Source: Bacillota bacterium (GTDB taxonomy: Bacteria > Bacillota > UBA4882 > UBA8346). Taken from it: a stretch of DNA of 34,959 nt. A program made the translations under genes and the position numbers. The stretch is taken from NCBI GenBank assembly GCA_029553165.1, contig JAKPCT010000062.1:1-34959 (forward strand), read 5' to 3'. Shown here one piece after another: positions 15,914 to 23,393 of the stretch (positions are counted from its first letter, which is position 1; the number at the start of each line of letters is the position of its first letter). The notes beneath the pieces are model-generated. The model was not told the origin of the DNA and made no database searches. It worked only from the letters and a program-made list of their open reading frames with translations.

Positions 15914-16741
15914 TCAGATAAACTCCACTACTTCATCAACGTTGTTGCGGGCAGGGGGTAGTGGTAGCTTTTCATAACGTCCCATCCAGATTAAAGCAGC
16001 AATCTTTTCGTATTCAGCAATATTGAGTAGTTTCCGGATTTGAGCGGAGTTTACTTCTGGGTCTGAAACATAACAGGCACCGACATTGTAATAATGGCTG
16101 GCCAGAAGAATGTTTTGGGCTGCGGCTGCGGCATCGTGGATTGGGATATCAATCTTCCCGTCATCATACAATCGAAAATCAGCCACAATCGCAACGATGC
16201 AGTATCCCATCGCCCCGGTTAGGTTATCACTGTTAATTTGGTTTTTTATCTGTGGATCTTTAATGATAATGTAACGCAATGCTTGTAGATTACAGGTGCT
16301 CGGTGCCCAGGTTCCGTATTTAATGATCTCTTTTAGGATATAGTCAGAGATCGTTTCGTTGTTAAAACAACGGATTGAACGGCGTTGTGTCATCAATCGT
16401 TCAAAATCATCCTTGCTGATATTGATCTTCTGCTTATCCGACCAGGGATAATTAAACCGCGGGGAATTATTGATTGCTTTTAAAAAGAGCTGTTCAATTT
16501 TTTTAGCCCATTGAATTACCGGTTTTTGGTCGCCATATTTTTCAGAGTAGACAGCTAACCGGGTACTAAGTTTTGTTAATTGCGCTTCCTGAAAGTTGAT
16601 ATTTTTCCAGAGGTGAAATAACTGCAGCTGTTGATCCAATTGGTGGGCAAAGAGACGAATTTGCGCCAATAATACCTTTTCGGGCAAGTTATTTATCTCC
16701 TCGGGATTGAGTTCGGTTTTTATATATACTTTATTTTTCAT
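15914..16741 (-). CDS. nitroreductase family protein with N-terminal extension
   Basis: A 275-residue protein. The FMN-dependent nitroreductase domain starts near residue 115 with MTQRRSIRCFNNETI and continues with TWAPSTCNLQALRYIII and MGYCIVAIVADFRLY; the end has MGRYEKLPLPPARN. The family reduces nitro groups, quinones or flavins with NAD(P)H. The first 115 or so residues are a charged helical extension I do not recognise. AAAGGAGC lies 8 bases before the ATG. It is the first gene of a two-gene unit with the WYL regulator, the stop and next start being two bases apart. The natural substrate is unknown. Confidence 0.88.
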   Translation of the reverse strand: MKNKVYIKTELNPEEINNLPEKVLLAQIRLFAHQLDQQLQLFHLWKNINFQEAQLTKLSTRLAVYSEKYGDQKPVIQWAKKIEQLFLKAINNSPRFNYPWSDKQKINISKDDFERLMTQRRSIRCFNNETISDYILKEIIKYGTWAPSTCNLQALRYIIIKDPQIKNQINSDNLTGAMGYCIVAIVADFRLYDDGKIDIPIHDAAAAAQNILLASHYYNVGACYVSDPEVNSAQIRKLLNIAEYEKIAALIWMGRYEKLPLPPARNNVDEVVEFI

Positions 16742-16777
16742 ATAATAGTGCTCCTTTGAAGATTGATGATTTAATCA

Positions 16778-16805
16778 TTTATATTAAGGTAATATTTGCT
16801 ATCAA
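16778..16805 (-). promoter_or_regulatory. candidate promoter of the nitroreductase-regulator unit
   Basis: On the minus strand TTGATA (16805-16800) and TATAAA (16783-16778) are 16 bases apart, about 37 bases before the start codon. The -35 overlaps one edge of the palindrome at 16803-16826. Confidence 0.5.
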
Positions 16806-16826
16806 TGTAATTATATCATTACATTG
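16803..16826. promoter_or_regulatory. perfect 24-bp palindrome, likely operator
   Basis: CAATGTAAT-N6-ATTACATTG, two 9-bp arms without mismatch, centred on TATATC. It lies in the divergent gap between the nitroreductase unit (-) and ylbJ (+) and touches the -35 of the former. Its half-site differs from the TGACA repeat at 14970-14985, so it may bind a different regulator. Confidence 0.65.
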
Positions 16827-16917
16827 TTGTTCCTGCCTATTTTTTAATCATGGATTCTAATCATTACGATTCGACCATATAGATTAAATAATAGCGACTA
16901 ATCACAGGGGGCTACTG

Positions 16918-18165
16918 ATGAGGGTACTGTTCTTAAAAAAAATCAACCTGCTAATCGGGGCATTGTTACTGACATTGCTAACTTTTTCACTGGTGATCTA
17001 TCCAAAAGAGGGGGTTCAAGCGGCAACTGCCGGTCTAAAAATATTCTGGGAGGTTGTTTTCCCATCATTATTGCCTTTTTTTGTCTTGTCAGAAATCTTA
17101 ATGGGGATCGGAGTCGTCCATTTTCTTGGTGTATTGTTGGAGCCGTTAATGCGTCCGCTCTTTAACGTCCCTGGAGTTGGAGCATTCGCATTATCAATGG
17201 GTTTGGCAGCAGGATATCCTATGGATGCCGTGATTACGGGGAAATTTCGGCGTGCTAATATGTGTACCCGGATTGAAGGAGAACGGCTGTTATCATTCAC
17301 AAATACAGCCGATCCGCTCTTTATTTTTGGAGCAGTTGCGGTTGGCATGTTTGGCCGACAGGAGCTGGGTTTCATTATGGGGATAGCCCATTATATTGCC
17401 AGTTTTACGGTGGGGTTTATTTATCGGTTTTATAGAGCTGATCGTCAAGAGAGTAATAAAGAACCAGAGGTTATTTTACAAAGTAATATCTTACATCGGG
17501 CTGTCCGGGCTTTGATCAAGGCACGGCAAGAGGATGGAAGGACTTTTGGGAAACTGATGGGTGATGCGGTTAAAGAATCCATGAGTACAATCCTGATGAT
17601 TGGTGGATTTATTATGTTATTCTCAGTTTTAGTAAGGATGTTGGAGGTTTTTGGGATTTTGACATTGATTACACCGGTTATCGGCGCGGCACTTAAAATT
17701 TTCAACCTTGATCCGAGTTTAGCCAATGCAGTCTTTAATGGTATTTTAGAGATTGACTTGGGAACGATGGCTGCCAGTAAAGTAGCAGCACCACTGGGAG
17801 ATCGGGTGATTGTCGCCAGCTGGATTATTGCCTGGAGCGGTTTGTGCGTGCATGGTCAAGTTGCCAGTGTAATTAATGATACTGATATTCGGATGGGACC
17901 TTATATGATTGCGCGATTGCTCCACGGTATCTTCGCTGCATTTTTTACCTGGTTGCTGTTTATCAAAATTTATCCGGTCATAGGAGTTATGGAGAATGTT
18001 ATTCCAGTGTGGCATGGTTATAATCCACTTGAGCGATTGATTTTGTCAGGGCGGCAAATGCTGATTATTGTGGGAATATTACTCGTAGCATCATTTATTT
18101 CATATTTGTCAAATAAGTATAAACTGGTCTACCTGAATAAAAATAAAACTGTTAAAGAGTTATAA
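16918..18165 (+). CDS. ylbJ: sporulation integral membrane protein YlbJ
   Basis: A 415-residue polytopic membrane protein with two nucleoside-recognition (Gate) type regions. Characteristic stretches are FWEVVFPSLLPFFVLSEIL near residue 45, GLAAGYPMDAVITGKFRR near residue 105 and FTNTADPLFIFGAVAVGMF near residue 135. In B. subtilis YlbJ is made in the mother cell under sigma-E and is needed for heat-resistant spores. The ATG lies six bases after a GGGGG site. I see only a vague CATATAGAT upstream that could serve as a sigma-E type -10. Together with sigH it supports a spore-forming host. Confidence 0.92.
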   Translation: MRVLFLKKINLLIGALLLTLLTFSLVIYPKEGVQAATAGLKIFWEVVFPSLLPFFVLSEILMGIGVVHFLGVLLEPLMRPLFNVPGVGAFALSMGLAAGYPMDAVITGKFRRANMCTRIEGERLLSFTNTADPLFIFGAVAVGMFGRQELGFIMGIAHYIASFTVGFIYRFYRADRQESNKEPEVILQSNILHRAVRALIKARQEDGRTFGKLMGDAVKESMSTILMIGGFIMLFSVLVRMLEVFGILTLITPVIGAALKIFNLDPSLANAVFNGILEIDLGTMAASKVAAPLGDRVIVASWIIAWSGLCVHGQVASVINDTDIRMGPYMIARLLHGIFAAFFTWLLFIKIYPVIGVMENVIPVWHGYNPLERLILSGRQMLIIVGILLVASFISYLSNKYKLVYLNKNKTVKEL

Positions 18166-18204
18166 TTTGAGCTGATAAATAAATCCCCCTGTATGATGAA
18201 GATT

Positions 18205-18230
18205 GACGTCGGTGGTGACGTATTTTTTTT
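18205..18230 (+). terminator. intrinsic terminator of ylbJ
   Basis: A short 5-bp stem ACGTC (18206-18210) with GACGT (18217-18221) is followed by A and an unbroken T run. The stem is short but the T tract is strong. Confidence 0.6.
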
Positions 18231-18433
18231 TATAATCAATTAATAAAAATACATTTAAACAAATAATATCTAGAGTTTAAACAGTTGAGATTACAGGTTT
18301 TGATATTGAATTTCATAATACGGAATAAAATTATTTGTTTAATATGTATACATTATTATTCGTAATCAAAAAAGGAAATGTAGCGGTTTTGTTGAATAAT
18401 ATGTCAAACGAATATGGGTTGGTGAAAGACAAA

Positions 18434-19819
18434 ATGATTAATTTTAATAAACGTAGTAATACGTTGGAACAGACGGAATATATTTATATGCTTCAAGATG
18501 TTAGTGAACCGCATCTTTACCGACATCTCTTCAATTATGAGGAAGTTCCTAAAGTTGCTTTTAACCATCGTCATGTGCCAATGAGACCGCCGGAACAGAT
18601 CTGGATTACGGATTCGACATTTCGGGATGGGCAACAGGCGCGTGAACCATATACAGTTAATCAAATTGTTGAAATTTTTAAATTTTTGCACCGTTTAGGC
18701 GGACCAAAGGGGATTATTCGGCAGACCGAATTCTTCTTATATAGCAAGAAAGATAAAGAAGCTGTTACCAAGTGTTTAGAGTTGGGTTATGATTTCCCAG
18801 AGATTACGAGTTGGATCCGCGCAGTTAAGGAAGATTTTCAACTGGTTAAAGATATGGGTCTTAAGGAGACGGGGATTTTAGCCAGTTGTTCCGACTACCA
18901 CATCTTTAAAAAGCTGAAGATGACTCGGAAGCAAGCGATGGAACAATTTCTCTCAATTGTGAAAAGTGCTTTGGAGATTGGAGTTATTCCGCGGGTCCAT
19001 TTAGAAGATATTACCCGGGCTGATTTTTACGGGTTTGTTGTTCCTTTTGTTTTAGAGTTGATGAAGCTTCAGGAAGAGACTAAGATTCCGATCAAGGTCA
19101 GAGCCTGTGATACGCTGGGTTTTGGAGTAAGCTATCCGGGTGTTGCTTTACCAAGGAGTGTTCCGGGAATTATTTATGGTCTGTGGCATCATGCCGGTGT
19201 GCCAAGCGAACAGCTTGAGTGGCATGGGCATAATGACTTTTACAAAGCGGTTTCAAACGCCAGCACCGCATGGCTTTATGGTTGTTCGGGAATAAATTGT
19301 ACTTTGCTTGGTATCGGTGAACGAACCGGTAATTGTCCACTGGAAGCAATGGTTTTTGAATATGCGTCGTTACGGGGAACACTTGATGGAATGGATACTA
19401 CGGTAATTACGGAGATCGCTGATTACTATACCAGAGAGATCGGTTATCATATTCCACCAATGACGCCTTTGGTTGGAAGAGAGTTTAATTTTACCCGCTC
19501 CGGAATTCATGCTGATGGCTTACTAAAAGATGAAGAGATCTACAATATTTTTAATACGGAAAAACTGCTAAACCGTAAAGTTGTTGTGGCTGTTAATGAA
19601 CATTCAGGAGCAGCAGGAATTGCCCATTGGATCAACAGTTACTTTAACTTAAAGGATGAACGGCGGATTGAGAAACGGGATCCAAGAATGTTAAAGTTAA
19701 AAGAATGGGTCGATAAACAATATGAAGAAGGACGCAATACGGTTATCGGAGACCATGAACTTGTCGAATTCCTTCAGGCAGAGATTCCGGAGCTGTGGGA
19801 AGAGGTTAACCGGAGGTAA
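18434..19819 (+). CDS. homocitrate/2-isopropylmalate synthase family enzyme, possibly Re-citrate synthase
   Basis: A DRE-TIM metallolyase that condenses acetyl-CoA with a 2-oxoacid. Motifs are ITDSTFRDGQQAR (metal and acid binding), VHLEDITRADFYGF, ACDTLGFG, and WHGHNDFYKAVSNA with the HxH metal ligands; GIGERTGNCPLE follows. The GPKGIIRQTEFFLYS segment and the overall length mark a subgroup distinct from ordinary LeuA: there is no C-terminal leucine-sensing domain. In anaerobes this subgroup includes Re-type citrate synthase, which makes citrate from oxaloacetate, but LeuA- or NifV-like activity cannot be excluded. ATG 18434 follows GGTGAAAG and gives 461 residues. Earlier in-frame ATGs (18335, 18401) lack a binding site. 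It stands alone, with terminators before and after. Confidence 0.75.
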   Translation: MINFNKRSNTLEQTEYIYMLQDVSEPHLYRHLFNYEEVPKVAFNHRHVPMRPPEQIWITDSTFRDGQQAREPYTVNQIVEIFKFLHRLGGPKGIIRQTEFFLYSKKDKEAVTKCLELGYDFPEITSWIRAVKEDFQLVKDMGLKETGILASCSDYHIFKKLKMTRKQAMEQFLSIVKSALEIGVIPRVHLEDITRADFYGFVVPFVLELMKLQEETKIPIKVRACDTLGFGVSYPGVALPRSVPGIIYGLWHHAGVPSEQLEWHGHNDFYKAVSNASTAWLYGCSGINCTLLGIGERTGNCPLEAMVFEYASLRGTLDGMDTTVITEIADYYTREIGYHIPPMTPLVGREFNFTRSGIHADGLLKDEEIYNIFNTEKLLNRKVVVAVNEHSGAAGIAHWINSYFNLKDERRIEKRDPRMLKLKEWVDKQYEEGRNTVIGDHELVEFLQAEIPELWEEVNRR

Positions 19820-19834
19820 ATTGTGGTGAGTTAG

Positions 19835-19861
19835 AAAGGACAAATTTTTGTCCTTTTCTTT
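19835..19861 (+). terminator. intrinsic terminator
   Basis: AAAGGACAA and TTGTCCTTT form a stem around an AT-rich loop, followed by TCTTT, 15 bases after the synthase stop. Confidence 0.8.
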
Positions 19862-19882
19862 GTGTAAATCAAGAGGTATCTA

Positions 19883-20008
19883 ATGACTGAAATAGAAAAA
19901 AACCTTAAAATAAATGTCAAAGTTAGTATCGAAGATAATTTTGTCTCCAATTTGATTAAAGTTAAGAAACTATTACCAATAGGTAAAAAAAGTACTAAAA
20001 GAGAATAA
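19883..20008 (+). CDS. possible small protein of 41 residues
   Basis: An open frame between the terminator of the synthase and the rlpA-like gene. An AGAGGT site lies six bases before the ATG. The product begins MTEIEKNLKINVKVSIEDNF and ends KKLLPIGKKSTKRE: lysine-rich, basic at the end, with no membrane segment or cysteine. I recognise no family. Spacing and start signal are good, but a chance frame in AT-rich DNA is possible. Confidence 0.35.
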   Translation: MTEIEKNLKINVKVSIEDNFVSNLIKVKKLLPIGKKSTKRE

Positions 20009-20077
20009 GTTTGATAAAATATAAACTGGTCATAATAGATCAAAATATCAAAATTAGAAAACGAGGAATAAATAAGT

Positions 20078-20785
20078 ATGAAGCATCAGATAAGAATAGC
20101 GGCAATTTTTTTGATGCTGGTGTTACTCGTTGTCTCGATTCAAACTAATGCCAGCAGTAACATCTTCTCTTATGTTTCAGGCAAGACTGGCTTTGTAGTG
20201 GTTGGACAGGAAACGATCATTAAAATTGTAGGTAGTTTCGAAGGTGTTAATGTATCAAGACGTGTAAAACTGATTGAAATAAGGCTTAAACGGATTGCGG
20301 CAGGCAATGACTTTAATGCGGCGAATTTAGTTATAACAGAACGAAATAACAAAGTTGGGCTCACATATAATGACCAATGGTTAGTGATTGCCGATCCACA
20401 GAGTGCCTATTCGCAAAAAGTAACCCAATTTGAGTTGGCAGAATTATGGCGTGCAAATTTAGTCAGGGTGTTTGGTGAAACACAAGATTATACTGTTAGT
20501 GAAGAAATTATTGGGGTTGCTTCTTGGTATGGCCGTGAATTTCGTGGACGTAAGACCGCTAATGGTGAACGGTTTGATGAAACTAAATATACTGCTGCCC
20601 ATCGGAGCCTCCCTTTTGGGACTAAAGTAAGGGTGACCAACTTAGAAAATAATCTTTCGGTGATAGTTACCATTAATGATCGTGGTCCTTGGACCAAGAA
20701 CCGGATTATTGACCTGTCATGGGCTGCCGCTAAAGCGATTGGAATTAAAGGTATTGGAAGAGTTAAATTGGAGGTATTAAACTGA
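20078..20785 (+). CDS. RlpA-like double-psi beta-barrel protein, exported
   Basis: A 235-residue secreted or lipid-free exported protein: a signal peptide at about 1-27 (IAAIFLMLVLLVVSIQTNASS) and an RlpA-type double-psi barrel at about 145-233. Key stretches are GVASWYGREFRGRKTANGE, AAHRSLPFGTKVRVTN and TINDRGPW. The E164, H175 and D201 positions match the residues needed for lytic transglycosylase activity in Pseudomonas RlpA, so it may cut denuded glycan strands. Residues 30-140 form a separate domain (FVVVGQETIIKIVG, then a helix-rich part) without a SPOR domain. GAGGA is 9 bases before the ATG. A TTGATA/TAATAG pair at 20011-20038 (16-base spacer) is a possible promoter. The next gene has its own promoter. 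Confidence 0.85.
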   Translation: MKHQIRIAAIFLMLVLLVVSIQTNASSNIFSYVSGKTGFVVVGQETIIKIVGSFEGVNVSRRVKLIEIRLKRIAAGNDFNAANLVITERNNKVGLTYNDQWLVIADPQSAYSQKVTQFELAELWRANLVRVFGETQDYTVSEEIIGVASWYGREFRGRKTANGERFDETKYTAAHRSLPFGTKVRVTNLENNLSVIVTINDRGPWTKNRIIDLSWAAAKAIGIKGIGRVKLEVLN

Positions 20786-20815
20786 AGTGGATTTCGCTTA
20801 AAAGATAATTAAGTA

Positions 20816-20845
20816 TTGATTTATAGGGGGTTGATCAGCTATAAT
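20816..20845 (+). promoter_or_regulatory. promoter of the cysteine T-box operon
   Basis: TTGATT (20816-20821), an 18-base spacer, TATAAT (20840-20845). Transcription would begin near 20852, a few bases before stem I of the T-box. Confidence 0.7.
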
Positions 20846-20851
20846 TTATAT

Positions 20852-21081
20852 AAAAACGATGATGGGGAACAAACTGTTTTAACGTATGCAGAGAGGGTAG
20901 ACGTGGTGTAACTACCTTACGTAATAATTGTTTTTGCCCCCCGGAGTGACATGACGAAATTTTTTAGTAGTCAGTTCGGGTTTGCCCGTTATAGCAGCTA
21001 AAAGTGGGGTTTATCTAAACCTAAACAGAGTGGAACCACGGAATTCTTCGTCTCTGATATGAGCGAAGTTTTTTTATTTTT
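20852..21081 (+). promoter_or_regulatory. cysteine-specific T-box riboswitch
   Basis: A leader RNA that binds uncharged tRNA-Cys and then allows read-through into cysE-cysS. The T-box core AGAGTGGAACCACGG (21027-21041) is present. Stem I is visible in layers: GGGGAACAA with TTGTT/CCCC, ACGTA with TACGT, and GGTAG with CTACC near the top. On its 3' side the codon TGC (20935-20937) is the likely specifier. A stem III hairpin with CGGG-TTTG-CCCG precedes the T-box core. The terminator is CTTCGTCTC paired with GAGCGAAG (21046-21068) followed by a T run. The downstream genes fit cysteine. Confidence 0.95.
21046..21081 (+). terminator. T-box regulated terminator
   Basis: The stem 21046-21054/21061-21068, with one bulge, is followed by TTTTTTTATTTTT. 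Pairing of the T-box core with the first arm would form the alternative antiterminator. Confidence 0.9.
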
Positions 21082-21201
21082 GATTCCCAATACCAGGATT
21101 ATGATAATAGAATATAGTAATTTAGGACCAAAATTATTATATTACGAACGTCATGGGTTGGTTCAAAATTGAATGGTTGTAAATCAAGAAGGGGGGTAAA
21201 G

Positions 21202-21843
21202 ATGTTTAGACATTTACGAGAAGATATTCAAACGGTTTTCGAACGTGATCCGGCAGCCAAATCTTGGTTTGAGGTCCTGTTATGTTATCCCGGAATTCAC
21301 GCCTTAATTTGCCATCGGATCAATCATTGGCTTTATAATCATAAATTGTTTACGTTAGCCAGATTTTTATCTCAAGTAGCCCGGTTTTTTACCGGGATAG
21401 AGATTCATCCGGGAGCGAAGATTGGCAGGAGGTTTTTTATTGACCATGGTGCTGGAGTAGTTATTGGTGAAACGACCGAAATCGGTGATGATGTTACTAT
21501 TTATCAGGGAGTAACACTTGGCGGTACCGGAAAAGAGAAGGGGAAACGCCATCCTACCATTGGTAATGGTGTAATGATCTCGGCCGGGGCAAAAGTATTG
21601 GGTTCATTTGTAGTAGGAGATAATGCTAAAATTGGAGCGGGTGCAGTAGTGTTAAAAGAAGTCCCACCTAATGCCACAGTGGTTGGCGTGCCGGGTAGAG
21701 TAGTGATTCAGGACGGAGTTCGCGTAACCCAAGGAGTTGACTTGGCACATAATAATTTACCTGATCCGATTATGAAGATGATCGAGAGCATGGAGCAACG
21801 AATCAATGAATTGGAACAAACAATAGCGAAACTAAAGCAATAA
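21202..21843 (+). CDS. cysE: serine O-acetyltransferase
   Basis: Makes O-acetylserine from serine and acetyl-CoA, the first step of cysteine synthesis in the cytosol. The 213 residues hold the N-terminal helical part ([19 protein letters not shown]) and then a left-handed beta-helix of hexapeptide repeats: [25 protein letters not shown], quoted here as two adjoining repeats, and [20 protein letters not shown] with the catalytic histidine region. ATG 21202 directly follows a GGGGGG site; an in-frame start at 21169 is far from any site. Expression is under the cysteine T-box and it is followed 38 bases later by cysS, the same pair as in B. subtilis. Confidence 0.96.
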   Translation: MFRHLREDIQTVFERDPAAKSWFEVLLCYPGIHALICHRINHWLYNHKLFTLARFLSQVARFFTGIEIHPGAKIGRRFFIDHGAGVVIGETTEIGDDVTIYQGVTLGGTGKEKGKRHPTIGNGVMISAGAKVLGSFVVGDNAKIGAGAVVLKEVPPNATVVGVPGRVVIQDGVRVTQGVDLAHNNLPDPIMKMIESMEQRINELEQTIAKLKQ

Positions 21844-21881
21844 TTTGAATAAGAAATTTTCTTGGGAGGACATAGCTGAAA

Positions 21882-23324
21882 ATGACGTTAAAAGTATATA
21901 ATACTTTAACCAAAACAAAAGAAGAATTCATTCCGAAAGAACCTGGAAAAGTGAGTATTTATGCTTGTGGAATCACACCATATAACTATGCGCACATTGG
22001 TAATTCGCGACCGGCCGTATTTTGGGATTGTGTGCGCCGCTTTTTAAAATACCGTGGTTATCAAATTCATTTTGTTCAAAACTTTACTGATGTTGATGAT
22101 AAGATTATTAACCGGGCGAATCAATTACAACAACATCCATTGGAATTGGCAGCCGAGTACGCCAAGATTTACTTAGAAGATTTAGAAAAGTTAAATGTAT
22201 TAAAGGCTGATGATTATCCCAAGGTTTCGGAGCATATTCCGGAAGTAATTAATATGATTCAGGTATTAATTGAAAAGGGATATGCCTATGAAGTAAATGG
22301 CGATGTTTATTATGAGGTCCGTAAATTTAAAGATTATGGGAAATTATCCGGACGCGATCTTGATGATTTGCAGGCCGGAGCAAGAGTTGAAGTGAATGAG
22401 GCGAAGCGGGATCCGATGGACTTTGCGCTGTGGAAGGCTGCCAAACCAGGGGAGATCAGTTGGGATTCACCATGGGGCAAAGGACGGCCCGGATGGCATA
22501 TTGAATGTTCGGCAATGTCAATTAAATATTTAGATGGTGGTTTTGATATGCATGGTGGGGGTGAAGATCTGGTTTTTCCGCATCATGAGAATGAAATTGC
22601 GCAATCCGAAGCATACCTGGGTTCAGTCTTTGCCCGATACTGGTTACACAACGCGTTTGTAACGGTTAGTGGTGAACGGATGGGGAAATCAATGGGGAAT
22701 TTCTCAACGATTCGTGATGTTATCAATCAGTTTCCACCGAAAGTGGTTCGCTTTTGGCTGATTGGAACCCATTACCGAAATCCGATCGGATTTGGCGCAG
22801 AAGAACTGCAGGCGGCAGCAAGAGGTTTAGAACGTTTGGAAACAGCCAAATTCAACTGGGAACATCTATTAAGTCAACAGCTAAGCGGTAATGATACTGA
22901 TGCTAATGAAGCAGAGATTAGTTCGATCAAAGACCGAATCGCCAAAACCAAACAAGAATTTATCACAGGAATGGAAGATGATTTTAATACTCCACAGGCG
23001 TTAGCCAGTTTATATGAGCTGGTCAGAGAAGTAAACCGTTGGACGCAGGACAAAGCCTTTAGTTTAACTTTAGTTACTAAAGGAGCATTAAAGGAAGCCT
23101 ATGATGTCCTGGTCGAACTGGGGGATGTTCTGGGAATCTTCTATCAGGAGCAGGCGGGTAATCCTGCCATTGATGTTGCCGAGATTGAGAGTTTAATCGA
23201 ACAACGTACTCAAGCCAAGAAAGATAAAAACTGGGCATTGGCGGACCAGATCCGTGACCAACTAAAAGCTAAAGGAGTAATCTTAGAAGACACTCCTCAA
23301 GGAGTAAGATGGCGGCTGGAGTAG
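21882..23324 (+). CDS. cysS: cysteinyl-tRNA synthetase
   Basis: Charges tRNA-Cys with cysteine; class I synthetase of 480 residues. The HIGH motif is AHIGN within ITPYNYAHIGNSRPAVFWD. The KMSKS loop reads RMGKS in SGERMGKSMGNFSTI, a deviation from the usual sequence. Zinc ligands are expected at C29 (YACG), C in WHIECSAMS, H in FPHHENEIAQSE and the nearby E. GGGAGGA lies 11 bases before the ATG. It is second in the T-box operon, so both the supply and use of cysteine respond to uncharged tRNA-Cys. Confidence 0.97.
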   Translation: MTLKVYNTLTKTKEEFIPKEPGKVSIYACGITPYNYAHIGNSRPAVFWDCVRRFLKYRGYQIHFVQNFTDVDDKIINRANQLQQHPLELAAEYAKIYLEDLEKLNVLKADDYPKVSEHIPEVINMIQVLIEKGYAYEVNGDVYYEVRKFKDYGKLSGRDLDDLQAGARVEVNEAKRDPMDFALWKAAKPGEISWDSPWGKGRPGWHIECSAMSIKYLDGGFDMHGGGEDLVFPHHENEIAQSEAYLGSVFARYWLHNAFVTVSGERMGKSMGNFSTIRDVINQFPPKVVRFWLIGTHYRNPIGFGAEELQAAARGLERLETAKFNWEHLLSQQLSGNDTDANEAEISSIKDRIAKTKQEFITGMEDDFNTPQALASLYELVREVNRWTQDKAFSLTLVTKGALKEAYDVLVELGDVLGIFYQEQAGNPAIDVAEIESLIEQRTQAKKDKNWALADQIRDQLKAKGVILEDTPQGVRWRLE

Positions 23325-23393
23325 CCCTTTGCGACTTTTTAATTTTTTGTGAGATTCAAAAAAGATATATAGTAAAAAATTGGGGGAAGTGCA

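Noticed and set aside
18335-18433. 33-residue N-terminal extension of the citrate/isopropylmalate synthase-like protein
   Set aside because: None of the earlier in-frame ATG codons has a ribosome binding site, and the sequence does not resemble the family.
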